Shown here piece by piece: positions 21,540 through 28,665 of a DNA stretch of 30,577 bases. The DNA is from an uncultured Collinsella sp. GTDB lineage: Bacteria > Actinomycetota > Coriobacteriia > Coriobacteriales > Coriobacteriaceae. The stretch covers positions 1 through 30,577 of the forward strand of contig CALBOJ010000087.1 of assembly GCA_937896835.1 (NCBI GenBank). Direction: 5' to 3'. A program made the position numbers and the translations under genes. Position 1 is the first letter of the stretch. Each line of letters opens with the position of its first letter. Under the pieces are notes generated by a model. The model ran no database searches, was not told where the DNA came from, and was given only the letters and a program-made list of their open reading frames with translations.

Positions 21540-22730
21540 ATGGCCAAAGAGAAGTTTGAGCGCACTAAGCCGCATGTTAACATCGGCACCATTGGTCACG
21601 TCGACCACGGCAAGACCACGCTGACCGCCGCCATCACCAAGGTTCTCTCCGAGACCGAGGGCTGCAAGGCTGACTTCACTGCGTTCGAGAACATCGACAA
21701 GGCTCCCGAGGAGCGCGAGCGCGGCATTACGATCTCCGTCTCCCACGTCGAGTACGAGACTGCTGCCCGTCACTACGCTCACGTTGACTGCCCGGGCCAC
21801 GCTGACTACGTCAAGAACATGATCACCGGTGCTGCTCAGATGGACGGCGCTATCCTGGTCATCGCCGCTACCGACGGCCCCATGGCTCAGACCCGCGAGC
21901 ACATCCTGCTCGCCCGTCAGGTTGGCGTTCCTTACATCGTCGTCTTCCTGAACAAGTGCGACATGGTTGACGATGACGAGCTCATCGACCTCGTCGAGAT
22001 GGAGACCCGTGAGCTCCTCTCCGAGTACGATTTCCCCGGCGACGACATCCCCGTCATCCGTGGTTCCGCTCTGGGCGCTCTCGAGGGCGACGCCAAGTGG
22101 ATGGACGCTATCCGCGAGCTCATGAACGCCGTCGACGAGTACATCCCGACGCCTGCTCGTAACAACGACCTCCCGTTCCTGATGGCCGTTGAGGACGTTA
22201 TGACCATCTCCGGCCGTGGTACCGTTGCTACCGGCCGTGTCGAGCGCGGTGAGCTCAAGCTCAACGAGCCCGTCGAGATCGTCGGCATCAAGGATACCCA
22301 GAACACCGTCGTTACCGGTATCGAGATGTTCCGTAAGTCCATGGACTTCTGCGAGGCTGGCGACAACGTCGGTCTGCTGCTCCGCGGCATCAAGCGCGAG
22401 GACATCGAGCGCGGCCAGGTTCTCTGCAAGCCCGGTTCGGTTACCCCGCACACCAAGTTCACCGGTGAGATCTACGTTCTGACCAAGGAGGAGGGCGGCC
22501 GTCATACCCCGTTCTTCGATGGTTATCGTCCTCAGTTCTACTTCCGTACCACCGACGTTACCGGTACGGTCAAGCTCCCCGAGGGCACCGAGATGGCTAT
22601 GCCTGGTGACCACATCACCATCGAGGGCGACCTCATCCACCCGATCGCCATGGAGGAGGGCCTGCGCTTCGCTATCCGCGAGGGTGGCCACACCGTCGGT
22701 TCGGGCATCGTCTCCACGATCATTGAGTAA
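21540..22730 (+). CDS. tuf: Translation elongation factor Tu
   Basis: 396 residues. GTPase motifs: GHVDHGKTT (G1), the RGITI effector stretch in ERERGITISV, DCPGHADYVKNM (G3), NKCDMVDDDE (G4) and SAL (G5). Domains 2 and 3 follow, with GRGTVATGRVERG and HTKFTGEIYVL. It carries aminoacyl-tRNA to the ribosome. MAKEKFERTKPHVN at ATG 21540 is the family start with GAGGAGGG upstream. Codon use is strongly biased, as for a highly expressed gene. The tRNA-Tyr-Thr-tuf-secE-nusG order resembles the tufB region of enterobacteria. Confidence 0.99.
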   Translation: MAKEKFERTKPHVNIGTIGHVDHGKTTLTAAITKVLSETEGCKADFTAFENIDKAPEERERGITISVSHVEYETAARHYAHVDCPGHADYVKNMITGAAQMDGAILVIAATDGPMAQTREHILLARQVGVPYIVVFLNKCDMVDDDELIDLVEMETRELLSEYDFPGDDIPVIRGSALGALEGDAKWMDAIRELMNAVDEYIPTPARNNDLPFLMAVEDVMTISGRGTVATGRVERGELKLNEPVEIVGIKDTQNTVVTGIEMFRKSMDFCEAGDNVGLLLRGIKREDIERGQVLCKPGSVTPHTKFTGEIYVLTKEEGGRHTPFFDGYRPQFYFRTTDVTGTVKLPEGTEMAMPGDHITIEGDLIHPIAMEEGLRFAIREGGHTVGSGIVSTIIE

Positions 22731-22757
22731 ATTAGCTCTTTGATATAGCTGACTTAG

Positions 22758-22793
22758 AGAACCCGGCACTTATTTGGGTGCCGGGTTCTTTTC
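22758..22793 (+). terminator. Terminator after tuf
   Basis: AGAACCCGGCAC (22758-22769) pairs perfectly with GTGCCGGGTTCT (22778-22789), then TTTTC. The interval 22794-22934 shows nothing I can assign. Confidence 0.95.
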
Positions 22794-22934
22794 TGCAATG
22801 GATATTGAGCCGTTGCTGGTGTCGAGAGGATCGATAATGGTCCTGGATGCACCGTCGATTAGATCTCGATGGCTTCATTGATGTGTTCCAAATATGAATG
22901 GATCCACCGAGAACCAATTGACTCGAGGTTTTCA

Positions 22935-22964
22935 TTGACAGCACTTACGTGGAGCTGATAAAGT
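22935..22964 (+). promoter_or_regulatory. Promoter of rpmG
   Basis: TTGACA (22935-22940), an 18-nt spacer and TAAAGT (22959-22964) lie about 45 nt before the rpmG start. Confidence 0.65.
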
Positions 22965-23009
22965 AACAACTCGTGCCCGTACGGGGCGGAAATGAAAGGT
23001 TCAGGATAC

Positions 23010-23159
23010 ATGCGTACTCTAGTTACTCTTGCGTGCACTGAGTGCAAGCGCCGCAACTATACGACCACCAAGAACAAGTCGACCATGCCTGATCGTATGG
23101 AGATCAAGAAGTATTGCCCCTGGTGCCGTCACCACACGCTGCACAAAGAGACTCGCTAG
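23010..23159 (+). CDS. rpmG: 50S ribosomal protein L33
   Basis: 49 residues (MRTLVTLACTECKRRNYTTTKN...), ending at TAG 23157-23159. Two CxxC pairs, ACTEC (Cys9, Cys12) and YCPWC (Cys36, Cys39), make this the zinc-binding form. GAAAGG lies upstream at about 22994-22999. Position before tRNA-Trp, secE and nusG is conserved in many bacteria. A zinc-free paralogue elsewhere would be expected if the organism has zinc-responsive ribosome remodelling; none is seen here. Confidence 0.95.
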   Translation: MRTLVTLACTECKRRNYTTTKNKSTMPDRMEIKKYCPWCRHHTLHKETR

Positions 23160-23172
23160 TCTCTAGTCATAT

Positions 23173-23248
23173 ACGCCAGTAGTTCAATTGGTAGAGCATC
23201 GGTCTCCAAAACCGAGTGTTGAGGGTTCGAGTCCTTCCTGGCGTGCCA
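23173..23248 (+). tRNA. tRNA-Trp (anticodon CCA)
   Basis: The acceptor ACGCCAG (23173-23179) pairs with CTGGCGT (23238-23244). The anticodon stem tcggt/accga holds ctccaaa (CCA). The T arm has GGTTCGAGTCC, and CCA is encoded at 23246-23248. It sits between rpmG and secE, a common arrangement. Confidence 0.96.
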
Positions 23249-23257
23249 GTCATTATT

Positions 23258-23288
23258 CCGTAAGCTCCCACTTGGGGGCTTACGGTTT
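23258..23288 (+). terminator. Hairpin between tRNA-Trp and secE
   Basis: CCGTAAGCTCCC (23258-23269) pairs with GGGGGCTTACGG (23274-23285) with one wobble, followed only by TTTAC. It is probably a weak terminator or processing hairpin. Confidence 0.6.
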
Positions 23289-23324
23289 ACTCATGTATAA
23301 GCGCATTGCGCGGAGGTAACCCAA

Positions 23325-23663
23325 ATGGCCAACAAGAAGAACAAGAAGAAGGCACAGCAGCAGGCGCCTGCCAACAACGCTGCCGCCAACTCCAAGGTTG
23401 AGGCCAAGAAGGCCGTTGCCAAGAAGAGCGAGAAGGCTGCGAAGTCCAAGAAGAACGAGAAGCCTGGTTTCTTCGCCCGCACCAAGAAGTATTTCGCTTC
23501 GGTGAAGTCCGAGATGAAGCGTGTCACGTGGCCCGATAAGAAGGAGCTCGTGAACTACTCGGTCGTCGTTTGCGCTTCTCTGATCGTCGTCGGCGTCGTC
23601 ATCGCTCTGCTCGATGCTGGCTTTGGCGAGGCTCTTGCTCTGTTCTCTGGATTGAGGGGCTAA
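23325..23663 (+). CDS. secE: Preprotein translocase subunit SecE
   Basis: 112 residues. A lysine/alanine-rich N-terminal tail (about 45 residues) precedes the conserved FFARTKKYFASVKSEMKRVTWPDKKELVNYSVVVCASLIVVGVVIALLDAGF: amphipathic helix, TWP motif and single membrane helix. It clamps SecY in the translocon. ATG 23325 has CGGAGG upstream. nusG follows after 3 nt. Confidence 0.97.
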   Translation: MANKKNKKKAQQQAPANNAAANSKVEAKKAVAKKSEKAAKSKKNEKPGFFARTKKYFASVKSEMKRVTWPDKKELVNYSVVVCASLIVVGVVIALLDAGFGEALALFSGLRG

Positions 23664-23666
23664 ACC

Positions 23667-24203
23667 ATGTCTAAGCGTTGGTACGTCGTTCACACTTACT
23701 CTGGATACGAGAACCGCGTTAAGTCCGATCTCGAGCATCGCATCGAGACTATGGGCATGCAGGACCGTATCTTTGATATCGAGATTCCTATGGAGCGCGT
23801 CACCGAGATTAAAGAGGGTGGCAAGCGTGAGACCAAGGATTCCAAGATCTTCCCGGGTTATGTCCTGGTCCGCATGGAGATGGATGACGATGCTTGGACG
23901 TGCGTTCGTAACACGCCTGGCGTCACCGGTTTCCTGGGCGGCAACGGCAAGCCCGCTCCGCTTTCCCGCGACGAGTACAACAAGATGACTCGTCGTCCCG
24001 GTAAGGGCGATTCGCCCAAGCGCACCTCGGTTGATATTCAGGTCGGCACGTCCGTCCGCGTCACCGATGGCCCGCTTACCGACTTTGATGGCAAGGTCTC
24101 CGAGGTTAACACCGAGGCTGGCAAGCTCAAGGTCACGCTGATGATCTTTGGCCGCGAGACGCCGGTCGAGCTCGACTTTAACCAGGTCGCTGTCATCGCT
24201 TAA
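23667..24203 (+). CDS. nusG: Transcription termination/antitermination factor NusG
   Basis: 178 residues. The NGN domain begins KRWYVVHTYSGYENRVKSDLEHRIETMG and includes FPGYVLVRMEMDDDAWTCVRNTPGVTGFLG. The C-terminal KOW domain is VGTSVRVTDGPLTDFDGKVSEVNTEAGKLKVTLMIFGRETPVELDFNQV. It links RNA polymerase with the ribosome or Rho. It is coupled to secE (3-nt gap). Confidence 0.98.
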   Translation: MSKRWYVVHTYSGYENRVKSDLEHRIETMGMQDRIFDIEIPMERVTEIKEGGKRETKDSKIFPGYVLVRMEMDDDAWTCVRNTPGVTGFLGGNGKPAPLSRDEYNKMTRRPGKGDSPKRTSVDIQVGTSVRVTDGPLTDFDGKVSEVNTEAGKLKVTLMIFGRETPVELDFNQVAVIA

Positions 24204-24323
24204 GTTTTCGTCCGTTCGCGCGAGCGTGCTTCTTCTGTGACTGCTCATCTCAGGAGTGCTTCTAACACGTGCGTGCTTACGATATAGCAAGTACTTCACA
24301 CTCGTGATTCGAAAGGAATGACC

Positions 24324-24752
24324 ATGGCTGAGAAGAAGGTTGCCAACGTCATTAAGCTCCAGATTCCTGCTGGTGCAGCTAACCCCGCTCCTCCCGTCGG
24401 CCCCGCCCTGGGCGCTGCTGGCGTGAACATCATGCAGTTCTGCCAGGCCTTTAACGCCGAGACGCAGGACAAGAAGGGCGACATCATCCCCGTTGAGATC
24501 TCTGTCTACGAGGACAAGTCCTTCTCCTTCATCACCAAGACCCCGCCGGCGGCTCACCTCATCAAGAAGGAGCTGAACCTCAAGTCTGGTTCCGCTAAGC
24601 CCCAGGCCGACAAGGTTGGTCAGCTCTCTCAGGAGCAGCTCACCAAGATCGCCGAGATCAAGATGCCGGACCTCAATGCCAACGACATTGACGCCGCCAA
24701 GAAGATCATCGCCGGTACCGCCCGTTCCATGGGCGTCACCATCGCTGAGTAG
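24324..24752 (+). CDS. rplK: 50S ribosomal protein L11
   Basis: 142 residues. KVANVIKLQIPAGAANPAPPVGPALGAAGVNIMQFCQAFNAET is the N-terminal domain with the thiostrepton-site prolines, and the C-terminal rRNA-binding domain ends GTARSMGVTI. ATG 24324 is preferred to 24318 because GAAAGGA (24311-24317) would abut the earlier ATG. The 120-nt gap after nusG shows no terminator with a clear T-run. Confidence 0.98.
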   Translation: MAEKKVANVIKLQIPAGAANPAPPVGPALGAAGVNIMQFCQAFNAETQDKKGDIIPVEISVYEDKSFSFITKTPPAAHLIKKELNLKSGSAKPQADKVGQLSQEQLTKIAEIKMPDLNANDIDAAKKIIAGTARSMGVTIAE

Positions 24753-24770
24753 CGATTTCTTTAGGTAATG

Positions 24771-24801
24771 ACGGGTGCTCCGACCGGGGCGCCCGTTATA
24801 T
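24771..24801 (+). terminator. Hairpin between rplK and rplA
   Basis: ACGGGTGC (24771-24778) pairs with GCGCCCGT (24789-24796) with one wobble, then TATATG. A second small stem, GTGTGC/GCACAC, follows. This could be a partial terminator or part of an L1 autoregulatory site. Confidence 0.45.
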
Positions 24802-24869
24802 GTGTGCAATAGGGCACACGATACGATGTGGGAGGGCTCACGCCCGTTTAACCACAGGAGGTAATGCAC

Positions 24870-25577
24870 ATGGCTAAGCATGGTAAGAGCTATAACGCCG
24901 CTGCCGAGAAGATCGACCGCGCCACGCTCTACACCCCCCTTCAGGCTGCCAAGCTCATCAAGGAGCTCGACACCGCCAAGTTCGACGAGACCGTCGAGGC
25001 CCACTTCCGTCTGGGCATCGATACTCGTAAGGCTGACCAGAACATCCGTGGTTCCATCTCCCTGCCTCACGGCACCGGCAAGACCGTTCGTGTTGCTGTC
25101 TTCGCCGAGGGCGAGAAGGCCCGCGAGGCCGAGGCTGCCGGCGCCGACATCATCGGTTCCGACGAGCTCGTCGCCCAGATCCAGAAGGGCGAGATCAACT
25201 TCGACGCCGCTATCGCTACGCCGAACATGATGGCCAAGGTTGGCCGCATTGGTAAGATCCTTGGTCCCCGTGGCCTCATGCCGAACCCCAAGCTCGGCAC
25301 CGTGACCATGGACGTCGCCAAGATGGTCTCCGAGCTCAAGGCCGGCCGCGTTGAGTATCGCGCCGACCGCTACGGCATCTGCCACGTGCCCCTGGGCAAG
25401 AAGTCCTTCTCCGAGCAGCAGCTCGTCGAGAACTATGCTGCCCTGTACACCGAGATCCTGCGCGTCAAGCCCTCTTCTGCTAAGGGCAAGTACGTCAAGT
25501 CCATCTCCGTGTCTTCCACCATGGGCCCTGGCGTCAAGGTCGATCCCGCTATCCAGCGCGACTTCCTGGCTGAGTAA
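24870..25577 (+). CDS. rplA: 50S ribosomal protein L1
   Basis: 235 residues, standard length. MAKHGKSYNAAAEKIDR ... FDETVEAHFRLGIDTRKADQNIRGSISLPHGTGK is domain I; the central IGKILGPRGLMPNPKLGTVT is the L1 signature. It binds 23S rRNA at the L1 stalk and usually represses its own operon. ATG 24870 is chosen over 24864 by spacing from CAGGAGG. It is followed by a terminator; rplJ and rplL do not follow. Confidence 0.98.
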   Translation: MAKHGKSYNAAAEKIDRATLYTPLQAAKLIKELDTAKFDETVEAHFRLGIDTRKADQNIRGSISLPHGTGKTVRVAVFAEGEKAREAEAAGADIIGSDELVAQIQKGEINFDAAIATPNMMAKVGRIGKILGPRGLMPNPKLGTVTMDVAKMVSELKAGRVEYRADRYGICHVPLGKKSFSEQQLVENYAALYTEILRVKPSSAKGKYVKSISVSSTMGPGVKVDPAIQRDFLAE

Positions 25578-25614
25578 CTAACAGTTACTGCCTGAGCAAA
25601 GCAAGCATTGCTAA

Positions 25615-25658
25615 AGAGACCCGGTTCTGCCTCGTGCAGGACCGGGTCTCTTGCTTTT
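25615..25658 (+). terminator. Terminator after rplA
   Basis: AGAGACCCGGTTCTGC (25615-25630) pairs with GCAGGACCGGGTCTCT (25636-25651) around ctcgt, then TGCTTTT. It has 16 pairs including one wobble. Confidence 0.95.
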
Positions 25659-25667
25659 GAGTCAACG

Positions 25668-25706
25668 AAACCACCACGAAGGGGACAGGCACCCTTGTGG
25701 TGGTTT
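25668..25706. repeat. REP-like hairpin with GGGGACAGG core (copy 2)
   Basis: AAACCACCAC and GTGGTGGTTT arms enclose GAAGGGGACAGGCACCC. The same element occurs inverted at 27377 and 29393. Confidence 0.85.
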
Positions 25707-25763
25707 TACTTGTGTTGTACTTTAGCGCGATGTAGTACTACCCGAGGCCGAAGGGAGCCCAAC

Positions 25764-25823
25764 ATGTTTAAGAACACGCAACAGCTCCTAGGCCTAGCGC
25801 TACTAGATTGGATAGCGCGCTAG
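25764..25823 (+). CDS. leuL: Leucine-rich leader peptide of the leu locus
   Basis: A 19-codon ORF (MFKNTQQLLGLALLDWIAR) with GAAGGGAG upstream. It has five leucines in seven residues (LLGLALL), four of them encoded by CTA, a codon rare in this window's highly expressed genes. It ends 31 nt before a terminator hairpin and lies 153 nt upstream of leuA homology. This is the classic layout of a leucine attenuator in which ribosome stalling at Leu codons prevents termination. Confidence 0.78.
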   Translation: MFKNTQQLLGLALLDWIAR

Positions 25824-25912
25824 GGTTGTAATCTCGCTATAACGATTTGTTGTACCCGGGTGCGCTATCGTCTGCCGCTTTCAGGCGTGATGAGCGACAC
25901 GGGTATTTTTCT
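25811..25912 (+). promoter_or_regulatory. leu attenuator: alternative antiterminator and terminator
   Basis: Terminator arms ACCCGGGTGCGCT (25854-25866) and AGCGACACGGGT (25893-25904) are followed by ATTTTT. GATAGCGC (25811-25818, end of the leader ORF) is perfectly complementary to GCGCTATC (25862-25869), the inner side of the terminator's left arm, so the two structures exclude each other. ATAGCG can also pair with CGCTAT at 25835-25840, a possible third state. Confidence 0.68.
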
Positions 25913-25976
25913 ATCTCTAGGCCTTCTCTCTCTCCTGAAAGCCATCTGTCATAAAACGGTCAATCAGGAGGAACAT

Positions 25977-26549
25977 ATAAGCCGCAAAATCACAATCTTT
26001 GACGCCACCCTGTGCGACGGTGAGCAGTCGCCGGGCGCCAGCATGAATACCGAGGAAAAGCTCTTCATCGCCCGCCAGCTGGTGCGCATGAACGTGGACG
26101 TTATCGAGGCGGGCTTTCCCATCTCGAGTCCTGGTGACTTTCGCTCCGTACAGGAGATTGGCAAGATTGCGGGCGACCGATGCACGGTATGCGGCCTGAC
26201 GCGCGCTGTCGACAGGGATATCGAAGTGGCTGCAGAGGCGCTCAAAACGGCCCAGAGGCCCCGTATCCATACAGGGCTGGGTGTGAGCACCAGTCACCTG
26301 CGCGACAAGCTCCATATGACTGAGGAAAGGGCAATTGAGTGAGCGATCCATGCCGTCAAACATGCTCGCAAGTTCGTTGACGATGTTGAGTTTTATGCCG
26401 AGGATGCCGGCCGCTCCGATCAGGAGTTTCTGGTGCGCATTATCGAGGCGGCCGTAAAGGCCGGTGCCACGGTCGTGAACATCCCCGATACGATGGGCCA
26501 CAACATGCCGTGGGACTTTGGCGTCCGCATCCGTGACCTGCGCGGGCGC
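25977..26549 (+). pseudogene. leuA: 2-isopropylmalate synthase remnant (leuA', start lost, internal stop, 3' deleted)
   Basis: SRKITIFDATLCDGEQSPGASMNTEEKL...VIEAGFPISSPGDF is the LeuA N-terminus with the metal Asp and substrate motifs. A good ribosome-binding site (AGGAGG) precedes codon ATA at 25977 where ATG is expected. An in-frame TGA at 26340-26342 interrupts; the same frame continues as AIHAVKHARKFVDDVEFYAEDAGRSDQEFLVRIIEAAVKAGATVVNIPDTMGHNMPWDFGVRI, still typical LeuA. Homology stops near 26540, about half way through the catalytic domain, and runs into leuB sequence in another frame. It is non-functional as read. Confidence 0.88.
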
Positions 26550-27183
26550 TGCGGGTGCGGCCGGTCAGCGTGCGGTCGACGTGATGGAGTATCGCGAGTA
26601 CGAGATTGAGCGCATTGCGCGCCAGGCATTTGAGGCGGCGCGCAAACGTCGCGGCAAGGTGACGAGCGTCGATAAGCGCAACGTGCTGGAGACGAGCCGC
26701 ATGTGGCGCGAGATCGTGCATCGCGTGCAAGACGAGGAGTACTCCGACGTGGAGCTTGAGGACCTGCTCGTCGACAACGCCGCCATGCAGCTCATCAGTC
26801 GACCGGCAGACTTTGACGTCGTGGTGACGGAGAACATGTTCGGCGACATCCTGTCCGATGAGGCGGCTCAGATTACCGGATCGCTCGGTATGCTTGCCTC
26901 TGCCTCGCTGGATGATGGCGTATCGCTGTTTGGGCCGAGCGCTGGCAGCGCTCCTGACATCGCGGGGCTCGGCGTGGCCAATCCGCTGGCTCAAATCTTG
27001 TCGGTGGCGATGCTGCTGACCTACGCGCTCGACATGGGCGAGCAAGCCGCGTGGATCGAGAGCGCCGTGGCGCGCGTGCTCGACGAGGGCTGGCGCACCC
27101 GTGACATCGCCGATGTCAACACCCCGGCAGATAAGATCCTCGGCACCACGACGATGGGCGACAAGGTCGTCGCCGCGCTGTAG
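26550..27183 (+). pseudogene. leuB: 3-isopropylmalate dehydrogenase remnant ('leuB, 5' part deleted)
   Basis: From about 26551 a different frame reads AGQRAVDVMEYREYEIERIARQAFEAARKRRGKVTSVDKRNVLETSRMWREIV ... LVDNAAMQLISRPADFDVVVTENMFGDILSDEAAQITGSLGMLASAS ... GSAPDIAGLGVANPLAQILS, the C-terminal half of IPMDH including the Mg/substrate Lys and Asp motifs, ending at TAG 27181. The N-terminal half, with other substrate residues and part of the NAD site, is absent. It has no start of its own except weak TTG/GTG codons and is fused out of frame to leuA'. The well-kept reading frame suggests the deletion is fairly recent. Confidence 0.85.
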
Positions 27184-27209
27184 GCGATGCCGATTCAAGC
27201 TGTCAAATA

Positions 27210-27265
27210 TCTCAATCTGTAACATCTAAGGGGCAAAATCGTTCCTGCCTGTTACAGATTGAGAT
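27210..27265. repeat. 80-nt-period palindrome, unit D
   Basis: CTCAATCTGTAAC starts at 27211 and GTTACAGATTGAGA runs 27251-27264. Both arms carry the same A/T change relative to units A-C, so pairing is kept. Confidence 0.9.
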
Positions 27266-27289
27266 TTTCGGCCGAGCATCCGTGGTCTG

Positions 27290-27347
27290 TCTCGATCTGT
27301 AACAGCTAACCGATTATTTGGGCCCTACCTGTTACAGATTGAGACAA
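27290..27347. repeat. 80-nt-period palindrome, unit E
   Basis: CTCGATCTGTAAC starts at 27291, exactly 80 nt after unit D; GTTACAGATTGAGAC occupies 27331-27345. Flanks GTCTC and GAGAC extend the stem. Confidence 0.9.
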
Positions 27348-27354
27348 ACCGTTG

Positions 27355-27416
27355 GGACAGGTCGGACGAGTCAGCAAAACCACCACAAAGGTGCCTGTCC
27401 CCTTCGTGGTGGTTTT
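27355..27416. repeat. REP-like element copy 3 with shared 5' flank
   Basis: GGACAGGTCGGACGAGTCAG (27355-27374) precedes the hairpin AAACCACCAC...GTGGTGGTTT with GGTGCCTGTCCCC inside (27377-27415). The flank is identical at 29371. The following 27417-27534 holds no gene I can support. Confidence 0.85.
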
Positions 27417-27534
27417 TAGCGCAACGAGGTGTTCCCAGCCGACCATACGGGCGGCCTTGCGCTCACGCTGCTCGATGACAGCGCATCTTTAGACGCGAAG
27501 TGCGGAACCGGGTGCATATACGAGCCGCGTAGCG

Positions 27535-28665
27535 TTACGAATTCATGGGAATGACCGTATCGCCAATTTGTACGCTTGCAATCTTGTCTGTGTCACAAAC
27601 TTGCGAGAACGGCCAGGTCTTGTGGACATCAGTGGTGCCGTTATCCAGTTTATTTGCGAAATAGCCGCTGTGGCTGGTTGCGTCCTCAACATGACCGTCT
27701 TTGAACGTCACGATGAGGGGTATGTTGCCAACGGCATCCATAGACTCCTCCATGTTTTGAGACATCTTGCCGCTGTTGTTGTCGTGTTCGATGGAACGAT
27801 CTATGTTGTAGCGGACTGAAACGCCAACGCAGGATACGGTGGCCTCTTGAATCGTCGCCTTGGTGCCGTTAAAGTTGACCGATTTGGGCGCGGGAATCGT
27901 AACGGATGTATCTTCGTAATTCAGCTGGAACTTAAGATCCCATGGGCCCGTAAGTATTTTCTTATACTCGGGAAGCTCTTTGCCAGCACGTGGCACAACG
28001 AGAGAGTTGATATGCGTGCGGACGGTCCTGCCCATAAGGCCGGGTGATTCAACGCTGAACTGTGCAAAGTATTGAATGCTGGAGTCATTGGGGTTCTTGT
28101 CAATGAGCCATGATTGGCCTTGGCCGCCATGCTCGCCATCAACGTATACGTTTCCATCGACACTTCCGGCGATAGTTCCGTTCTCGCCCGGCTCGGAAAG
28201 CTTTTTCAGGGCAGCGGGATCGTCGAACGTAAGCGTATAGGCGATGGTAACCATATCCTTGTCGCCCATGATGGCGTCGGCGGTCACGGTGACTCCGTTG
28301 TTGGAGCAGCTAGCACCGACGGGCCGGCCAATACGGTCGATGATCTCGGTTTGAGAAGCAGGTCCGTCAAAGATGTCGGAAAGCATGTCAGAAGGAAGCG
28401 GCAGGACGCCTGTTGCCATAGCCGTGCCAGCGCCTCCAATGACGATAGCGAGGACTGCCGTTACAGCGGCAATGCGAGCGACTGTTCTTACGGGATGGCG
28501 GGCGATGCGCGGCTTGCGTCGCGTGCCATTAAAGTTGCTTTGAGCGGTCGCCGCATCGCTTGAGGCGACGGACTGAGCAATCGAGTTTGCCATGTGCTGC
28601 TTCGCATTATCGGTAAACGAAATGTGCTCCAGGGCGTGGCGATAGTCATTCGAATTCGTAGTCAT
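27535..28665 (-). CDS. DUF4179 membrane-anchored protein, probable anti-sigma factor
   Basis: 376 residues. A cytoplasmic N-terminus (about 60 residues, ending RRKPRIARHPVRTVARIAA) precedes one membrane helix (VTAVLAIVIGGAGTAMATGVL, about 65-87). The extracytoplasmic part contains the DUF4179 beta domain (ASCSNNGVTVTADAIMGDKDMVTIAYTLTF...) and a C-terminal second domain. Such proteins are encoded next to ECF-like sigma factors and are thought to hold them inactive. The ATG at 28665 (GGAG upstream) overlaps the 3' end of the sigma gene by 20 nt. The regulatory role is inferred from topology and neighbourhood. Confidence 0.83.
   Translation of the reverse strand: MTTNSNDYRHALEHISFTDNAKQHMANSIAQSVASSDAATAQSNFNGTRRKPRIARHPVRTVARIAAVTAVLAIVIGGAGTAMATGVLPLPSDMLSDIFDGPASQTEIIDRIGRPVGASCSNNGVTVTADAIMGDKDMVTIAYTLTFDDPAALKKLSEPGENGTIAGSVDGNVYVDGEHGGQGQSWLIDKNPNDSSIQYFAQFSVESPGLMGRTVRTHINSLVVPRAGKELPEYKKILTGPWDLKFQLNYEDTSVTIPAPKSVNFNGTKATIQEATVSCVGVSVRYNIDRSIEHDNNSGKMSQNMEESMDAVGNIPLIVTFKDGHVEDATSHSGYFANKLDNGTTDVHKTWPFSQVCDTDKIASVQIGDTVIPMNS

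Noticed and set aside
26518..27183. Intact isopropylmalate dehydrogenase gene starting at 26518
   Set aside because: The first residues come from leuA sequence read out of frame, and the N-terminal half of the enzyme is missing.
27417..27480. Minus-strand stretch reading VIEQRERKAARMVGWEHLVA
   Set aside because: It looks protein-like but is only about 20 codons, bounded by an in-frame stop and the REP element. It may be a gene scrap; too short to assign.
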